NCBI GenBank assembly: GCA_026261815.1
Contig: JAMPIT010000059.1
Span: 22,120,001 to 22,184,000, forward strand
DNA from: Monarcha castaneiventris obscurior
Taxonomy: Eukaryota; Chordata; Aves; Passeriformes; Monarchidae
DNA: 64,000 nt
Direction of reading: 5' to 3'
The translations under genes and the position numbers were made by a program. Position 1 is the first letter of the stretch; each line of letters opens with the position of its first letter. Below, in pieces: positions 47,401 to 59,637 of the stretch. Under the pieces are notes generated by a model. The model worked only from the letters and a program-made list of their open reading frames with translations. It had not been told where the DNA came from and made no database searches.

Positions 47401-49935
47401 CAATTACATCCAACCCTCCTGGCACATAGGATATTAAACTGAAACAGCCTCTATTTATGATGACCACAGACTGAAACACCAGATTCAGTTTCTTGTCAGG
47501 TCTGGTTCCGTTTTTCCTGGCTCCAACTTGGAGCTGGAACATCCTGCCACAGAAACAGGACACTCTCTGCCCTTTCACACGCCTCCACAGGGCACATTAT
47601 CAACACAGCTCTACAAGAAGCTATGTTGCATGGAAGAACAAGGATGTACATTGGAAACTCCTGAATTTTCAGCTAGAAAGGACTCCAGCCCACACTGCAT
47701 ACGGGAGCAGTCAGCACACACGAAAATCATTACAGGGATATTATTACAGGAGAACACATGTCCAGTTACAAAAGCAAAGCAACTCTGCTGCTTAGAAATG
47801 AAGTTTTTCCAATGGCCATGAAATCTAGAGTGCTTCAGAAAGATATAGATACATTTATGGACTAAATCAGATTTATCTGAACATCAAAAACAGCCTCTGT
47901 TTGGTGTCAAATAACCCTTTAAGAGTGTCAGCCCATTGTTTAAAACTTGATGTTCAAAAGAAATTTAAGCATAACACATTCTCACACTTAATTTCTACAG
48001 TCATCCTAGCCAGGGATTTGCCACCACAGAGAAATCAGCACTGAAAAAATACTGACCTTTAAACTTAACATTCCCTGAATCTTACAGGTGAAATGAACAA
48101 GCTACAGAAATGGTGATGTACGCGTGTAGAGAAAAAGGCTTCCTAAGGAGATTATTCCCACATTAACTGGGTGGCTCACGACAACAAGCTGGTTTGTGAA
48201 CCCACATCACTCCATTCTTTTTGTTCCATTCTGCCTCAAGCAGAAATCTGCAAGCAATCAGTGAAAATGATGCAACTACCTGCTTTTCAAGGGGGTTTGG
48301 TTCTTCTGATTTCTGGAAGTATGCCTTAAATAATGCTGTTCACTTAAAAGATGTTTGATTTTGTGCATAATTTATCGTACATATTCTATGCAGATGTGAG
48401 CATAAACTGTTGTTACAATTTTCCACCTGGATATTCACAGTGACTGTACTGATTAATGGCTCCATAACTATTACATCATTCTTGACTTCATCCCTTGTAG
48501 TTAAGCATACTTCATGAACAATGGAACAGACAGCAATCAAAGGAAATCAATTTTCAAGGTCCTAAGTTCTTGACACACAGACCACCTGCATGAGGTGCTC
48601 AAAATATCTCTGCATCCTGAACTCAAGGGCAGGATGAGGCAACAGAAGCATTTGGAGTAAGAGCTGGGTGCTGGACCTTGGGGAAATGGTAGCACATAAC
48701 AAGAGAAAGGGAGGGAGAAGAGCCATGCAAAACCTTGCTCTGCCTGCAGCAGCTGCCTCCCCTTCCCCTGAGCCCAGCAGGACAAGGTACCAAGAAGTGA
48801 GGCTTTCTTCCACCCAGAGAGGGAGTCCCTGGGGAGAGCTGCAAAGAACAATGCCTATGAAGGTATCTCCATGCTTGTATTCTCTTTTTCATGATTTTGT
48901 TGCAGAACTTGTGTTACTACTAAAACTAAAGTCACTACAACCATCTCCTTCCCGTTCATTGGTTGTTCCACAGAGAGGTCCTCAGAGCTGCTGCCTTTAC
49001 CTTCCTGCCAGGGAGAAAAGGTAGAACATCCACTGAATCAGAAGAGCTCCAGAAATTAGGTTGCCTGCAAGTAATTTCTGATAAGAAACTTCAGCACAGC
49101 CATCCCCTCTCATACTTAACTTAATTAACTACAGATGAATGCCTTTGAGAGCTCATCAACAAAGGCAGAGAAGGAACTTGCTGTAGCCTTTCAGCTCCAT
49201 AGCTCCCCTATCCCATCGGCAAACCAAATCAAACATGAGTTGTTTATTCTTCAAAAACAAAGGCCAGATTACAATTTCATGGTAAGATGAATAAATATCT
49301 GGAGTAACACTATTAAGTCAATGGAGATCCCCTGGATTTGCACAAAAAATCTGGCTCATTGTATTCCAAATTGCTAAAAATGTGGTTGACATCACAGCAT
49401 AGCACAGTAGCTGAAAGATTTGAAGAGAACTCAATTGCATGCATTTTTCTGAGCGAAAAGAGCAGAAGGTTAGATTCCAGTCCTACTGTCAACATAGCAG
49501 GGGTCAACATTAATATTTTCTTCTCATGTAATGAATTGTCAGACCTCAGCTACGCTGCTGTCCTATTATCTCCTGGGAGGAAGGATAAATTGGTTAATAG
49601 AGTTCTTTCCAAAAAAAGCCTTCAAAAGCAGAAACATCTGGTATGTTCATTAGTCACTATTTGGCCTGAGTTCAGTAGTAAGGCAAACTACAAAACCTTT
49701 CTCTTACCTAGAGAGGTCACAGTAAATGGGACCCTAGGTTTACGGAAATCATTGCTAACTGGAAGGAAGATGGCTGTGAAGCTTACAGATACACTTTGTT
49801 TCCTGTTCTCAGCAGCAAAAAAATGTATTCACACACACTATCATCTAATGGCCACAGGAAGTCATATGATTTACAGGAGAGACAGAGATTCAGGTAGTCA
49901 AAATATTTTTAAATGTGGCATTAAAGAAACACAGA
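44489..49935. other. Unique sequence; AT-rich candidate conserved block at 45.0-46.0 kb
   Basis: No recognised gene or transposon. From about 45,000 to 45,960 the sequence is strongly AT-rich and free of recognisable repeats, a texture often seen in conserved non-coding DNA. From 46,000 on it is ordinary unique sequence. The patch at 48,540-48,870 is G+C-richer and open in several frames on both strands (104, 83, 89 and 118 codons), which points to composition rather than coding. A 220-codon + strand frame begins at 49,338 and is discussed among the findings. Confidence 0.45.
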
Positions 49936-49988
49936 ATATATATATATATTTTTTTTTCTTTTTCTTTTTTTTTTTTTTTAATTTATTT
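49936..49988 (+). repeat. (AT)n followed by T-rich tract
   Basis: About 14 bp of alternating AT runs directly into about 38 bp of T-rich sequence with three C or A interruptions. It forms the C-terminal end of the unassigned 220-codon frame, which therefore ends in a phenylalanine run. Confidence 0.93.
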
Positions 49989-52045
49989 AAAGTGTGCTAA
50001 AAGTTAGCTCAAAAATCTAAGTCTACAGCCACAAGAAAACTGGAAGGAGTTACAGAAATCAAGCAGCATGAATTAGTCTGAAGCAAAGCTGGGAGCTGAA
50101 TCCAGATACCAGAAGTTTGGGTTTAACTCTTCTGGTCAGTGGCCTGTGCAACTGGACAGAGCAATATTAGAACCACACCCTTGTTTTTACATTTAAGAAT
50201 ACTAGCATGGTTCAACCCTAATTCAAGCCCGCCAGAACAGGAAAATAAACATCAGAGCCCTATCAGTCTTTCTCCCATGCTGGACTGTATGAAACAGCAG
50301 CCATTTACAAAACAGAATACCAGTTTTTCACTCATCATTCAAGAGAGAGAAGTACACACAACATGCATGAGGCACACCATCCAAAGAAAATTGTATGATG
50401 AGAAGAGATGAGATCATTAATCAGATAGTTTAATCACAGCAAAATCCACAATAAGAGTTTGCTGTTGTGATGCTCAGTATTCTAATACCAGGAGTCTAGA
50501 CAACACCTAAGAAAGTCCCTAAAACTGCAGGCCATCTTTCTGCATGCACGTCCTGTGTTTTCACATCTGATTTAAGGTAAAACTTAAGGTTAAATGTAGG
50601 ACACCCAACGATGGCAAAATTACACAGATATTAGGTCATCACTTCACCTCCAACAGCCCTTAGGCAGCTGAAGAGTGCTTACATGCAACCTGCCCCAAAG
50701 CTGTCTTGACATATCAGAAAGATAGGTAAATGCTGCTCTATCCAAAATATGCTGTGAGCACTACACCTGAAATATTGGTACCACAATTAGAGTGACCACA
50801 AAAAAAACCCCAGCAGATCTTTGAACAGGCATCACCTTAATATCAGTTGAGGCAGAAAAGGTCCTAAAAGAAGATTTTTTAGAATTCTTAAACACAACAA
50901 AGGCAAGCTAAAGCTTTATAGAATTTCCTAATTAGAAAATGCTTGAGTTCAAAACCATGACTCTTCATCTTAGGTCATATACCACTTTGATGTTTATTTA
51001 ATAGTAATTCAACCTAAAATAAAGTTTTAGACTATGGTCTTGCATTGAAACCTGTTTGTTTCAACAATTACTGACCACCTTCTGGTGCGCCACACAAACC
51101 TCTGCTATTAAAGCAAGCAGAGATTTGAAAAACAGCACTTGTCATACACCATGGTGGAGAGAACAGACTGGAACAAGGGATTACCACCGCGTTTCAGGGG
51201 CATTTGCAAGCAGAAGGCACTAGCCATGCCAACAGGCAGATCTCCTACCCTGTCCCACTCTTCCTGACCAAGCAAGGACTCTTACCACTCCGACTTTTAT
51301 CTTCCTTCCCCCTTCACATACCTGTCCAGCTTCCCTTTCACAGAGGGCTGTAAGAGACAAACACTTCCTCATCCAGTGTCTGCTTCTAACTTTTTAGCAC
51401 ATGGAGGTTTAGGATGTGAATGTGGAAAGGGTGGGATTTTTGTGTTGATTTTTTTTCCTTCTTGCTTGCTTATTTTTGCCACCTTCTCAGCCCAAGCCGC
51501 AGCATCTCTGCAAGCAGTAGAGGGTGGCACTGGGAACGAGGAAACAGTTTCTTCATCAGCTCTAATACTCCTGCAAATGATCCAAAGTTGTGTTCATGGT
51601 GACACCAAAGGTTTTAAAGACAACTCTCGTCAAACACAGTTGAGCTGAATGTTCTAGGGTTTACAACTCAACATAATTTGGATCAGGCACCACAAGGGTA
51701 CAGGCTTCTGACAAAAATTAGCCTAACTCAAACCGGGGACTCTGTATTCCCCAGCTAGAGAAACAAACCATAGAACTTCAATAAAAATTATAGTAGAACT
51801 ATAAAATAATTTTCTCCATCTCCACAGAAATAGGTAATATGCTGCAATGAAAAAGGCTAAAAACAAAAGTTAAATATCAGTAGCACCATACTACAGACAC
51901 ACCAAGAAGTGATGTAATTAAATTTCTGTGATCCTTTTGTTCAGCTGTTGTGCAGGTTATCTTTATGGTTGAGCAGCTTCAACACACACATTTAAGAGCA
52001 TTGCTTCATACTGTAAGAAACACACCTGTTCCTCTTAAAAGGTCC

Positions 52046-52103
52046 AAAATATTTTATAATATTTTAATATAATATTTTGTAATTATGTTTTATATTATTA
52101 TAA
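52046..52103. repeat. AT-only low-complexity patch
   Basis: Nearly 60 bp composed almost entirely of A and T, built from degenerate repeats of AATATTTTA and TATAATATT type. It is capable of forming weak hairpins. Confidence 0.85.
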
Positions 52104-53723
52104 GATCACCCCATATTTTTAAAAAGGGTGGGGTGGGGATGGACCGCACAATGTAATTTTGTACCTGAATGATTTAAAAAATACTTAGCTTTTTCCATAA
52201 GAAAATGAAGTTTAATTTAATCTCATTATTTTTTCATATCTAGCCTCTTCTTGATTTCCAGCAGCCCTACCCTAGAAACTTCAAAACTAGATAACAGCTA
52301 TACTTTTTCAGGCAGTTATCTTACTAAAATTGTTAAACATTTCTCTAAAATTAAAAATGGAAGGACATCTTCTTCTGGTTTTCATTATCTATTTTTCTTC
52401 AAAATAAGCTTGTTCTGTGTACCTTCAGGGATCATCAATATTTCCAATGCATAATCTGCATTACTGAGCAATTTCAGGAAGTAAAATTTTCAGCTTTTGT
52501 TGTTGTTATTGGCTTGTTTTTATTCTTCCTGGCAAACATGCTGTTACTTGCATATAGCATCAATGTAAACCCAAAAGGGAGAAACCAAATCGGGAAAACA
52601 CCTTAAGCCTACAGTCTTATTATACTGAGAAAACTGAGATGCCTTGAAAACGTCATTCAGCATCTAGAATCTGGAAGTTAATTATAACTCTATCAAATTT
52701 CACAGTGAGGTTAACATTCCGAGACATACACTACTTTAGTCAGAGCCTACAAACTTTGATACAGCAACTAAGCACATTTTACTAACTGAGATGGAGACTC
52801 TAACAGGGTACCTCCCCACCTTCACATCTATAGCAAATAGTGATGCCTTTTATACACAGATATTTGCTCTAGCAAAATAGTTTATTCATTTACTATGGAT
52901 CATACTTTCAATGAACTCCCTAAACAAGTTTTCATAGGCTTTACCTCCTTCCCACATACAGGAAAACATGTAAGCTCCGTTTTATCTCACATCTTCCTAA
53001 AAAGAATATTCCACATGTTTCCCCATGTGCCCTTCTGCTAGATTTTCCTATCGTTTTAATGTCTTTAAAAGTTGACCTTACAACAGAACAAGTAGATCAA
53101 AAGGAGGCTTCCTGGAGACACTTTACAAAACCTCTTGGACCTTTCAAAAAAGCTACCTTGGTAGCTGCATTTTCAGAGATGCTCTTCCAGCCTATGAGGC
53201 AATTGAAATCCTGGTTTTCCTTAGGCTACTATTCTCTAAAAGGAAAAATCCAGTATTTTGTAGTCAAACTGGAAAGATGTTACTTTTCATATCAGCAGGC
53301 AGAGTCTGTACACAGTATGAATACACTCAATTCCTAAATGACAATCCATTTCCAACTTACATGTTAAAACAAGCACTATAGGAAAAATATTCATTTGTGA
53401 ACAAGTCCAACATGAGAGCAGACAAGGGATAGAGTCTGGAAAAGGTCATAAATAGTCCTTTTTCATTTTTAGTTCTTCTATTTCACACCAGTGTTAGCTG
53501 TTAGTTATAGGTGTATATGTAAGACTTATACTTAAGTCCTACAAATATCTGGGCCAATCTTTCTTTCCTTCATGATTCAGCAGAGGCACCAGAACTTATG
53601 CTCGTTCAATGCTCATAGTAAAATTTGATCTAATATTAAAATCTAATTCTCTTATCCACACCAAGCATGGACAAGATCTTAATCCTTTCTCTTCACAGTA
53701 ATTTTGTCATTTTGTTGGAAAGC

Positions 53724-53749
53724 CAAGAGGACACACTTATGTCCTCTTG
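53724..53749. repeat. Hairpin-forming inverted repeat, 10-bp stem
   Basis: CAAGAGGACA and its exact complement TGTCCTCTTG are separated by a six-base loop (CACTTA). The bases just outside (C and C) do not pair, so the stem ends cleanly at 10 bp. It is too short for a microRNA precursor and has no U-run after it. Confidence 0.85.
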
Positions 53750-56700
53750 CCTTCCCACCCTTAACTAGATTAAGGAAATAAAGATATTTCAGTGATTTCC
53801 TTTACAGGTCAGGTTTTCTGGACTTCAGTTCGATCCTGTATTGCCTTGAACTTACTCAAATCATTATACTTGTAATGAAATACACTCATAAACCCTCAAA
53901 AGAACTACCAAGTTGCTTCTTAAAGATAAACACAGCTTAAAATGCAAAGTACTTGAAATTCAATCTAGCGGGGAACTCATATATCATACTTTAATGCTTT
54001 GCAAACTGAAGGAAGGCATTTGAAATGCCAATTTGAAAGAACTCTGAAATAACTCCATTTATATGAAGTTGCCTCTTTAAGACACTGTAGTACTTTTTGC
54101 CACCTCTATAAAAACCAGCAAGTTTTACTTTAGATACCACAGGTTTTATGGTGTCAGCCAGGATGGCTGGGCAGAGCTGGGTCCCCTCTTCCTTACCAAG
54201 ATGACTGAAATGCCACCTAAGTGCTGCAGGACATGGACTTCATGGATCACAAAGGCACTTGCCTCTCTAGATACTTGATAGACCACATACATCTGAGAAC
54301 GGAAATGCCTTTAAAAAGCCCCATGGTGTTAGAAAGTGCAGCACCAGACAAATGAAGCTATTTCACTCAAGTTTGTTTTGGCAGGTTTTCAACTCTCTAG
54401 TCTATCCTTGCCTTGTTTTCACACACAGGCCTTGGAACAATTCCATTTATCAAGTGTACCTAGACAGAGCATTAAGTTGGCTTCTAAAATAAGATGGGGA
54501 CAAAAGGGAAAAGTAACGCAATTCAATACTGTTAACAATTTTCTCACTACACTTTTATGTACACAGGACAAAAAATGCAAGGTGGACCGGGGAAAAAAAC
54601 CCCACATATGAAATCTGAAGATGCAAAAGACCTCTTTTCAAGCCATGCTACTTGGCATAAGACAATGTTAGCCAAATATGAAAACCTACTCTTGTGAAAA
54701 AAGTCATCATAATATCTCAGAATAATTTTCAATTAAGCTAGAAAAGCAATATATACTTATTTTCCATAGTCTAAATCAGATGGTTGTTAGTGCTTCGTGT
54801 AAGACTGAAGAGCTTCCAGTTATGCACATTATATTTTTATATATTAATAGAATGGTTATAATTACACACATATCATATATCCAGATATCCATATATCTGC
54901 TAATGGAAATATAAAATTACTCTGTTTGAAGCAAAAGCTACACTTCACTTTACACTGTCTTTCAAGGGAAGCTACTTTTTTTTACAATGCCAATACTCAT
55001 GTTAGATACTACCAGGAAAGAGTTACTAAATATGTACACTTGGGCACCTATTCACATAAGAAGAGCTTCCCAATTGCTGAACTTTTATAGCACCTTTAAG
55101 AAAATGAAAAAATTTTGGCTAACCACTATCATCCACTGAACTTGAAAAATGAAAGCAACATCCTTACTCTGCTTTGGAATTTAACTTGGACAAAATTCAG
55201 CTTCCATTTTATTCTCAGACATTTCAGTAAACCATAACCGAGTTATGATCAGTTTTAATTAAGTTAATGGCTTTTGCAAAATAAACTACCTAAAATCACA
55301 CAAATCCTTTTAACTAGGGCCTGCATGTGGCTTCTAAAAACGAGTTTAGTTTGGCAGACACTTATACTTACCAAATGGCAAAGAATAAAAAAGCAATGAG
55401 AAAACACTGCCACTGGGATGACACCTAATATCTTAAAAATTGTCTCCTCTAATCAACATATCTTGCAATAATATCAATGGCATAATTTACAAACCTTTAA
55501 GGAGGAAATTGTATTCTTATGATCATGAAATTCCCAAAGCAACTTTGTTGAGCATTTTTAAGTATTACTGCAAGATAAATGCCATCCTTCCTGCTGTATT
55601 TTCTCTGTGCTACATTGCTATCAAATAGAGCACATGCTCTAAGTCAGTCTTGTGCTCCAAGCTTTTGTAAAGTAATACAATTTAAGTCAGAGCCTTAACT
55701 TGATTCAGAGTATCAAACTGATGGATACTAGTTTATTCAAATTATAAATAAGTCTTTTACATATAGAACAAACCAAAGTATAGATAAATGAGTCATTAAT
55801 AACACAGCATTCACCATTTAAACAAACAAAAAAACCCCTCACCATTTTACCTCTTGTTACAGTTTGCCTTCATGGCAGACAGCCATCCTACATCATTTGT
55901 GGGTGAGGAAGTGGACTGAAATGATAAATGACAGGAGTGGTTTCTAAGACTTAAAAGTTCCTTGATTCTTCCCAGAACAGTGCCTTTTTTCAGTGGAGAT
56001 GTCATTACATCAGAAGTTTCTACCTGAAGGTTCAGAACTTTTATTATCAATCTAAAAAAAAAAAGCCTGAACCCAAACCTATTGTCAGCAAGCTTAAGTT
56101 CATGACTGCACTCTCTACTTAATGGAAAAGTTTCAAGATCTGCAGATCAACGAGCTGACATTCACAGTACATTACTTCAACTCTGTTAACCACTTTGGCA
56201 AGGAGTCAGTCCTTGTACAGTCATCAAGAAGTACAGACAATAATTCTTACCCTTTCCCTTCTAGGTCCACACTATGTGCTTGATTAATGACTGACAAGTT
56301 TCACCAGCAACATAAATCGACATATTTAGCAGGGAAGCCATGGAAAATTGTTTGCCTATCAGTAGAAATTAAACATAGGATTTGTACAAAGATTAAGCTT
56401 ATGAAAGATGGGACAGATAATTTGCAGCAAGACAACATACCAGTAACTTCCCACCACAGGAGGTCTTCTGGAAAGGCTTTACTACTCTCCAGAAGTCTCA
56501 TCGTGGACAACAGAGAGTAGTAGCAGTGTCTCAGTAACAGATACTATTGCAAGACTGCAAGCAGATGCTTTTCCCTGTGTTAGCCGGATAAACAGAGCAT
56601 ATTTTCAACACCTGAACTTGTCTACTTCTGCTGTAATCAAAGTATTTCACCCAGAGAAAGTCAAGATTAAGCTACTCAGTTACAGCTTTACTTCTCAAAA

Positions 56701-57083
56701 CAATATAACCAGACATTTAAATTATCCAAGACAAAAGTTCAACTGCTCCTAATAATCTAATAAGCTTCAGAGCAAGCAGCAGGTAGATCATGGTGATCAC
56801 TGATGGCATTTTATATTAGATTTACAATGCTGAGGCCCTTTTGTGCTTACAGAAAAAACAGACTAGGTTTTTATTTCCTTCTTCCTGTGCACAATATTTG
56901 GTGAAAAACAGTCATGATTGTTACTCCAGCAATCAAGCCTATTCTTCTGCTTGTGGAGCTAGATTAATTAATTTATGACTGCCATCGCTTGTTAAGGAAT
57001 TTCTTTCTGAATAACTGTACAATATGGGATACAATTTCATTTCAGGTGAGACTATCAAAATACAAAGCCTACAGCTCCAGGGG

Positions 57084-57216
57084 AAAAAAAAAAAACAAAA
57101 AAAAAACAAAAAAAAAAAAACCACAACACCACCCAAGCAAACAAAAAACAAACCAGCAAAATAATTTTAAAAACAAAAGGAAAACCCAAACACCTGAAAA
57201 AGGAAAAAACCCTGCC
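57084..57216 (+). repeat. A-rich low-complexity tract, about 130 bp
   Basis: The longest A-rich tract of the window. It starts with near-pure A-runs (12, 8 and 13 bases) split by single C bases, then continues as A/C-rich sequence. A retroposon body upstream was not identified. Lysine-rich (+) and phenylalanine-rich (-) peptides predicted across it are artefacts. Confidence 0.9.
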
Positions 57217-58709
57217 ACATATTTTTTTTTGGACAAAATAGCATTCAAGTCTACTTTGCAATTGCACAAAGTTCTGCCAAGCAATTCCATTTCATTTTCA
57301 TCTCCTGACGGCAGTACTCCTTTCAGCCATGTTTTCTATTTGAAAATGGATTAGATATAGCCAGTAAATTTTTCAAGAAAGCCATTAGCCACTACTTTAC
57401 ACCTCCAACCCTCACATCATCTGAGAGAGCTGGCATTAAAGCCTTCAAGATTACTGATGATTTCTCCTGCTGGCCAGCTGAAACCCAGCAGTACAACAGA
57501 ACTGAGCACTGTCCTAAACCAGTCCTCTCAACCAAGGTCTGCAGACAGTAGGCCTTCAACCCAACCTTCATACTGTCCAAAACCGAAGACTCCAGAGCTC
57601 TGCTAGGTCTCAACAAAGAAGTTTGACTACATTAAAAGAAGCACATGCACAACTGCGAGGGCTCCAGAGAAATTAGTGACTTGTTTACCTTTAATCCTAT
57701 GAATGCAAACTGCCATGAATGTCCTACAGTTCTCTAGTCAGCCATGGTTTAGCAAAGTCATTTGTCTGACCATCGTTAAAAAAAATAACGTCTTCACACT
57801 AAGCAAATCCAGCCCAGACAAGCAATGCAACAAAACAGGGCTGTGAATACCAGTGGCTTCTGCCTCCCACACGACCAACAGTCCCTCTCACCCTCAACAT
57901 GTAAACCTCAGCGCAGCCATACTTTATACATCCTTGGAGAGGATTAATTTAATTTTGATTTCCTCTCTGTGTTTGCTTTGGAAGTTTGCAGCTTGAGCAA
58001 CGTATATATGACCAAAGTTTGGCAGCAAGAAGCCCATAACTATGATGTATATCATTTCAGCCTGGGGAGCATATTCAAGAAAATAAGCTGGCAGTGAGGA
58101 CAGCTTCATCTCACATTCAGAATGTGGAAGACTGCTGTAGGAATAAGGAAAGGCAAGACATTTCCAGGAGGTAAATTTAAGATGGATGGATTCTGATATC
58201 ATCCATAGGACAGAGGGAACATAGCGCTCAGCAAAACAAGCTTTGATCATGGCAGAGCAGGAAGTGGCAGGCATGCAGATCTTTAAAGGCCTTTCCATCA
58301 TCTGTCAGGTTTCTAGTGAGTTGGCTACTGGTTCCTTCCAAAGCTTGCCAGAGCAGTGGCAAAACCAGGGCAGTGCAAAGAGGTATTAGTGCCACAGGAT
58401 AACACACAGAAAAATAAGAATGTTGCTGGTCCAGCTTGCATGTTTGAGCATAATGCTAGATTGATGAAAACACTAAGTATTTTCTATAATATTTTCCAAT
58501 GAGAGGAATAGTAATGAACTCTCAACTGTACCATTTCCAATTTAAGTGTCAGTTAAACATTACAAATTTCAGTCTCAACTTTTAGTCCACCAGTTGTCTG
58601 TCACAAAGAAATTAAAAGCATGTACATTCTGCTCTTCTAGATACATAATATTCTATTCCATTTAATCATAAAATCATGGTTCTATGATAATACCTCCAAA
58701 CCTATAACA

Positions 58710-58775
58710 CATTCTATGCACAATAGAAAACAGCTTCTGCTGTGCATTTTATGCACAATAGAGAACTACTTCTGC
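58710..58775 (+). repeat. 35-bp imperfect tandem duplication
   Basis: Two adjacent copies share the pattern CATT(C/T)TATGCACAATAG(A/A)(A/G)AA, followed by C(A)GCTTCTGC or CTACTTCTGC. The period is 35 bp. A handful of substitutions separate the copies, so the duplication is older than the perfect one at 28,082. Confidence 0.9.
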
Positions 58776-59606
58776 ATTCCAAAGGAACTCGAGGACTTTC
58801 TTTTTGGCTTATTCATGCAGCTTCTCTGTAGCTGAAATGCATTTGCTCAGCTGAGTTCTGTAGTACCTCCCTGCAGTCATAAGCTCCAATTTATGAGTGA
58901 AGAAGGCATTATTGCCTGGGGCAAAATAATCCATCTGTCCTGCCACAGACCTTGTTTCAGGCATTTTCTAGCACATAGGTCTTCTTCACTTTTAAGAACT
59001 CAAAATTAAACAACATCACAACCTATTATTGCTTCAAAAGTGTACTAATCTTCTAGCATTTAGATTTCCATGTGCCTGGAATTGACAGTGTTCCTTTTAT
59101 TAGACCTCTCTCTTAGTTTGTCAAGATTCTGTTGTTGCTTCCAGCAGAAGCTTTCTGTAAAGAGAAACAAGTGCAGAAATGCAGTGCCCTACATTTGCCT
59201 TAGTGTCTTGTTATCATTGCTTAGCAGTGTATTATCCCTACAGATAAAACCTAAATCTACACCTGCCTTTTTAGTGTTATACACCATAGAAGATTTATTT
59301 TCAACTTCAGCTTTACTACCTGTGCTATCTTTTAACATCACTGTTCCCTTTTCCCAGTCTAAATTCAGTGCCTTTAGTTCGAGCAGCCCCTTCCCTCCCC
59401 AAAATAAAACTCAGTTTGGTGTTTCTGTGATATGGAACCAAAATAACTTGTGGCAGAAATTGAAGAAAAAAAATCAAAACGTAGTCCATTCAGACTCAGT
59501 CACAAACTCAATACCAGAGCTAAGTACGACCGTTCCATTAAAACTAAAAAATTAGACACAGATGAATAGCAGTCATCAGGTTAAACTCCACAGTCAAAAG
59601 TTCACC

Positions 59607-59633
<27 letters not shown>
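59607..59633 (+). repeat. Poly-A homopolymer, 27 bp
   Basis: The longest pure A-run in the window, followed by GAGGGGGG. It lies 52 bp after the end of an unassigned 161-codon frame. It could be a retroposition tail, but no polyadenylation signal lies at the expected 10-30 bp upstream, so a homopolymer microsatellite is more likely. Confidence 0.95.

Positions 59634-59637
<4 letters not shown>

Larger units (their letters stand above)
49989..59606. other. Unique non-coding sequence with simple repeats
   Basis: No recognised gene or transposon. It contains an AT-only patch (52,046-52,103), a hairpin (53,724-53,749), an A-rich tract (57,084-57,216), a 35-bp tandem duplication (58,710-58,775) and an unassigned 161-codon frame at 59,070-59,555. 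The antisense frame at 57,924-58,301 (125 codons) has no recognisable domain. Confidence 0.5.

Noticed and set aside
48537..49024. Multiple overlapping frames of 83-118 codons on both strands.
   Set aside because: Openness in several frames at once in a G+C-richer patch indicates composition, not coding; no domain was recognised.
57055..57354. Several frames of 70-121 codons rich in lysine or phenylalanine.
   Set aside because: They cross the long A-rich low-complexity tract and have no other coding sign.
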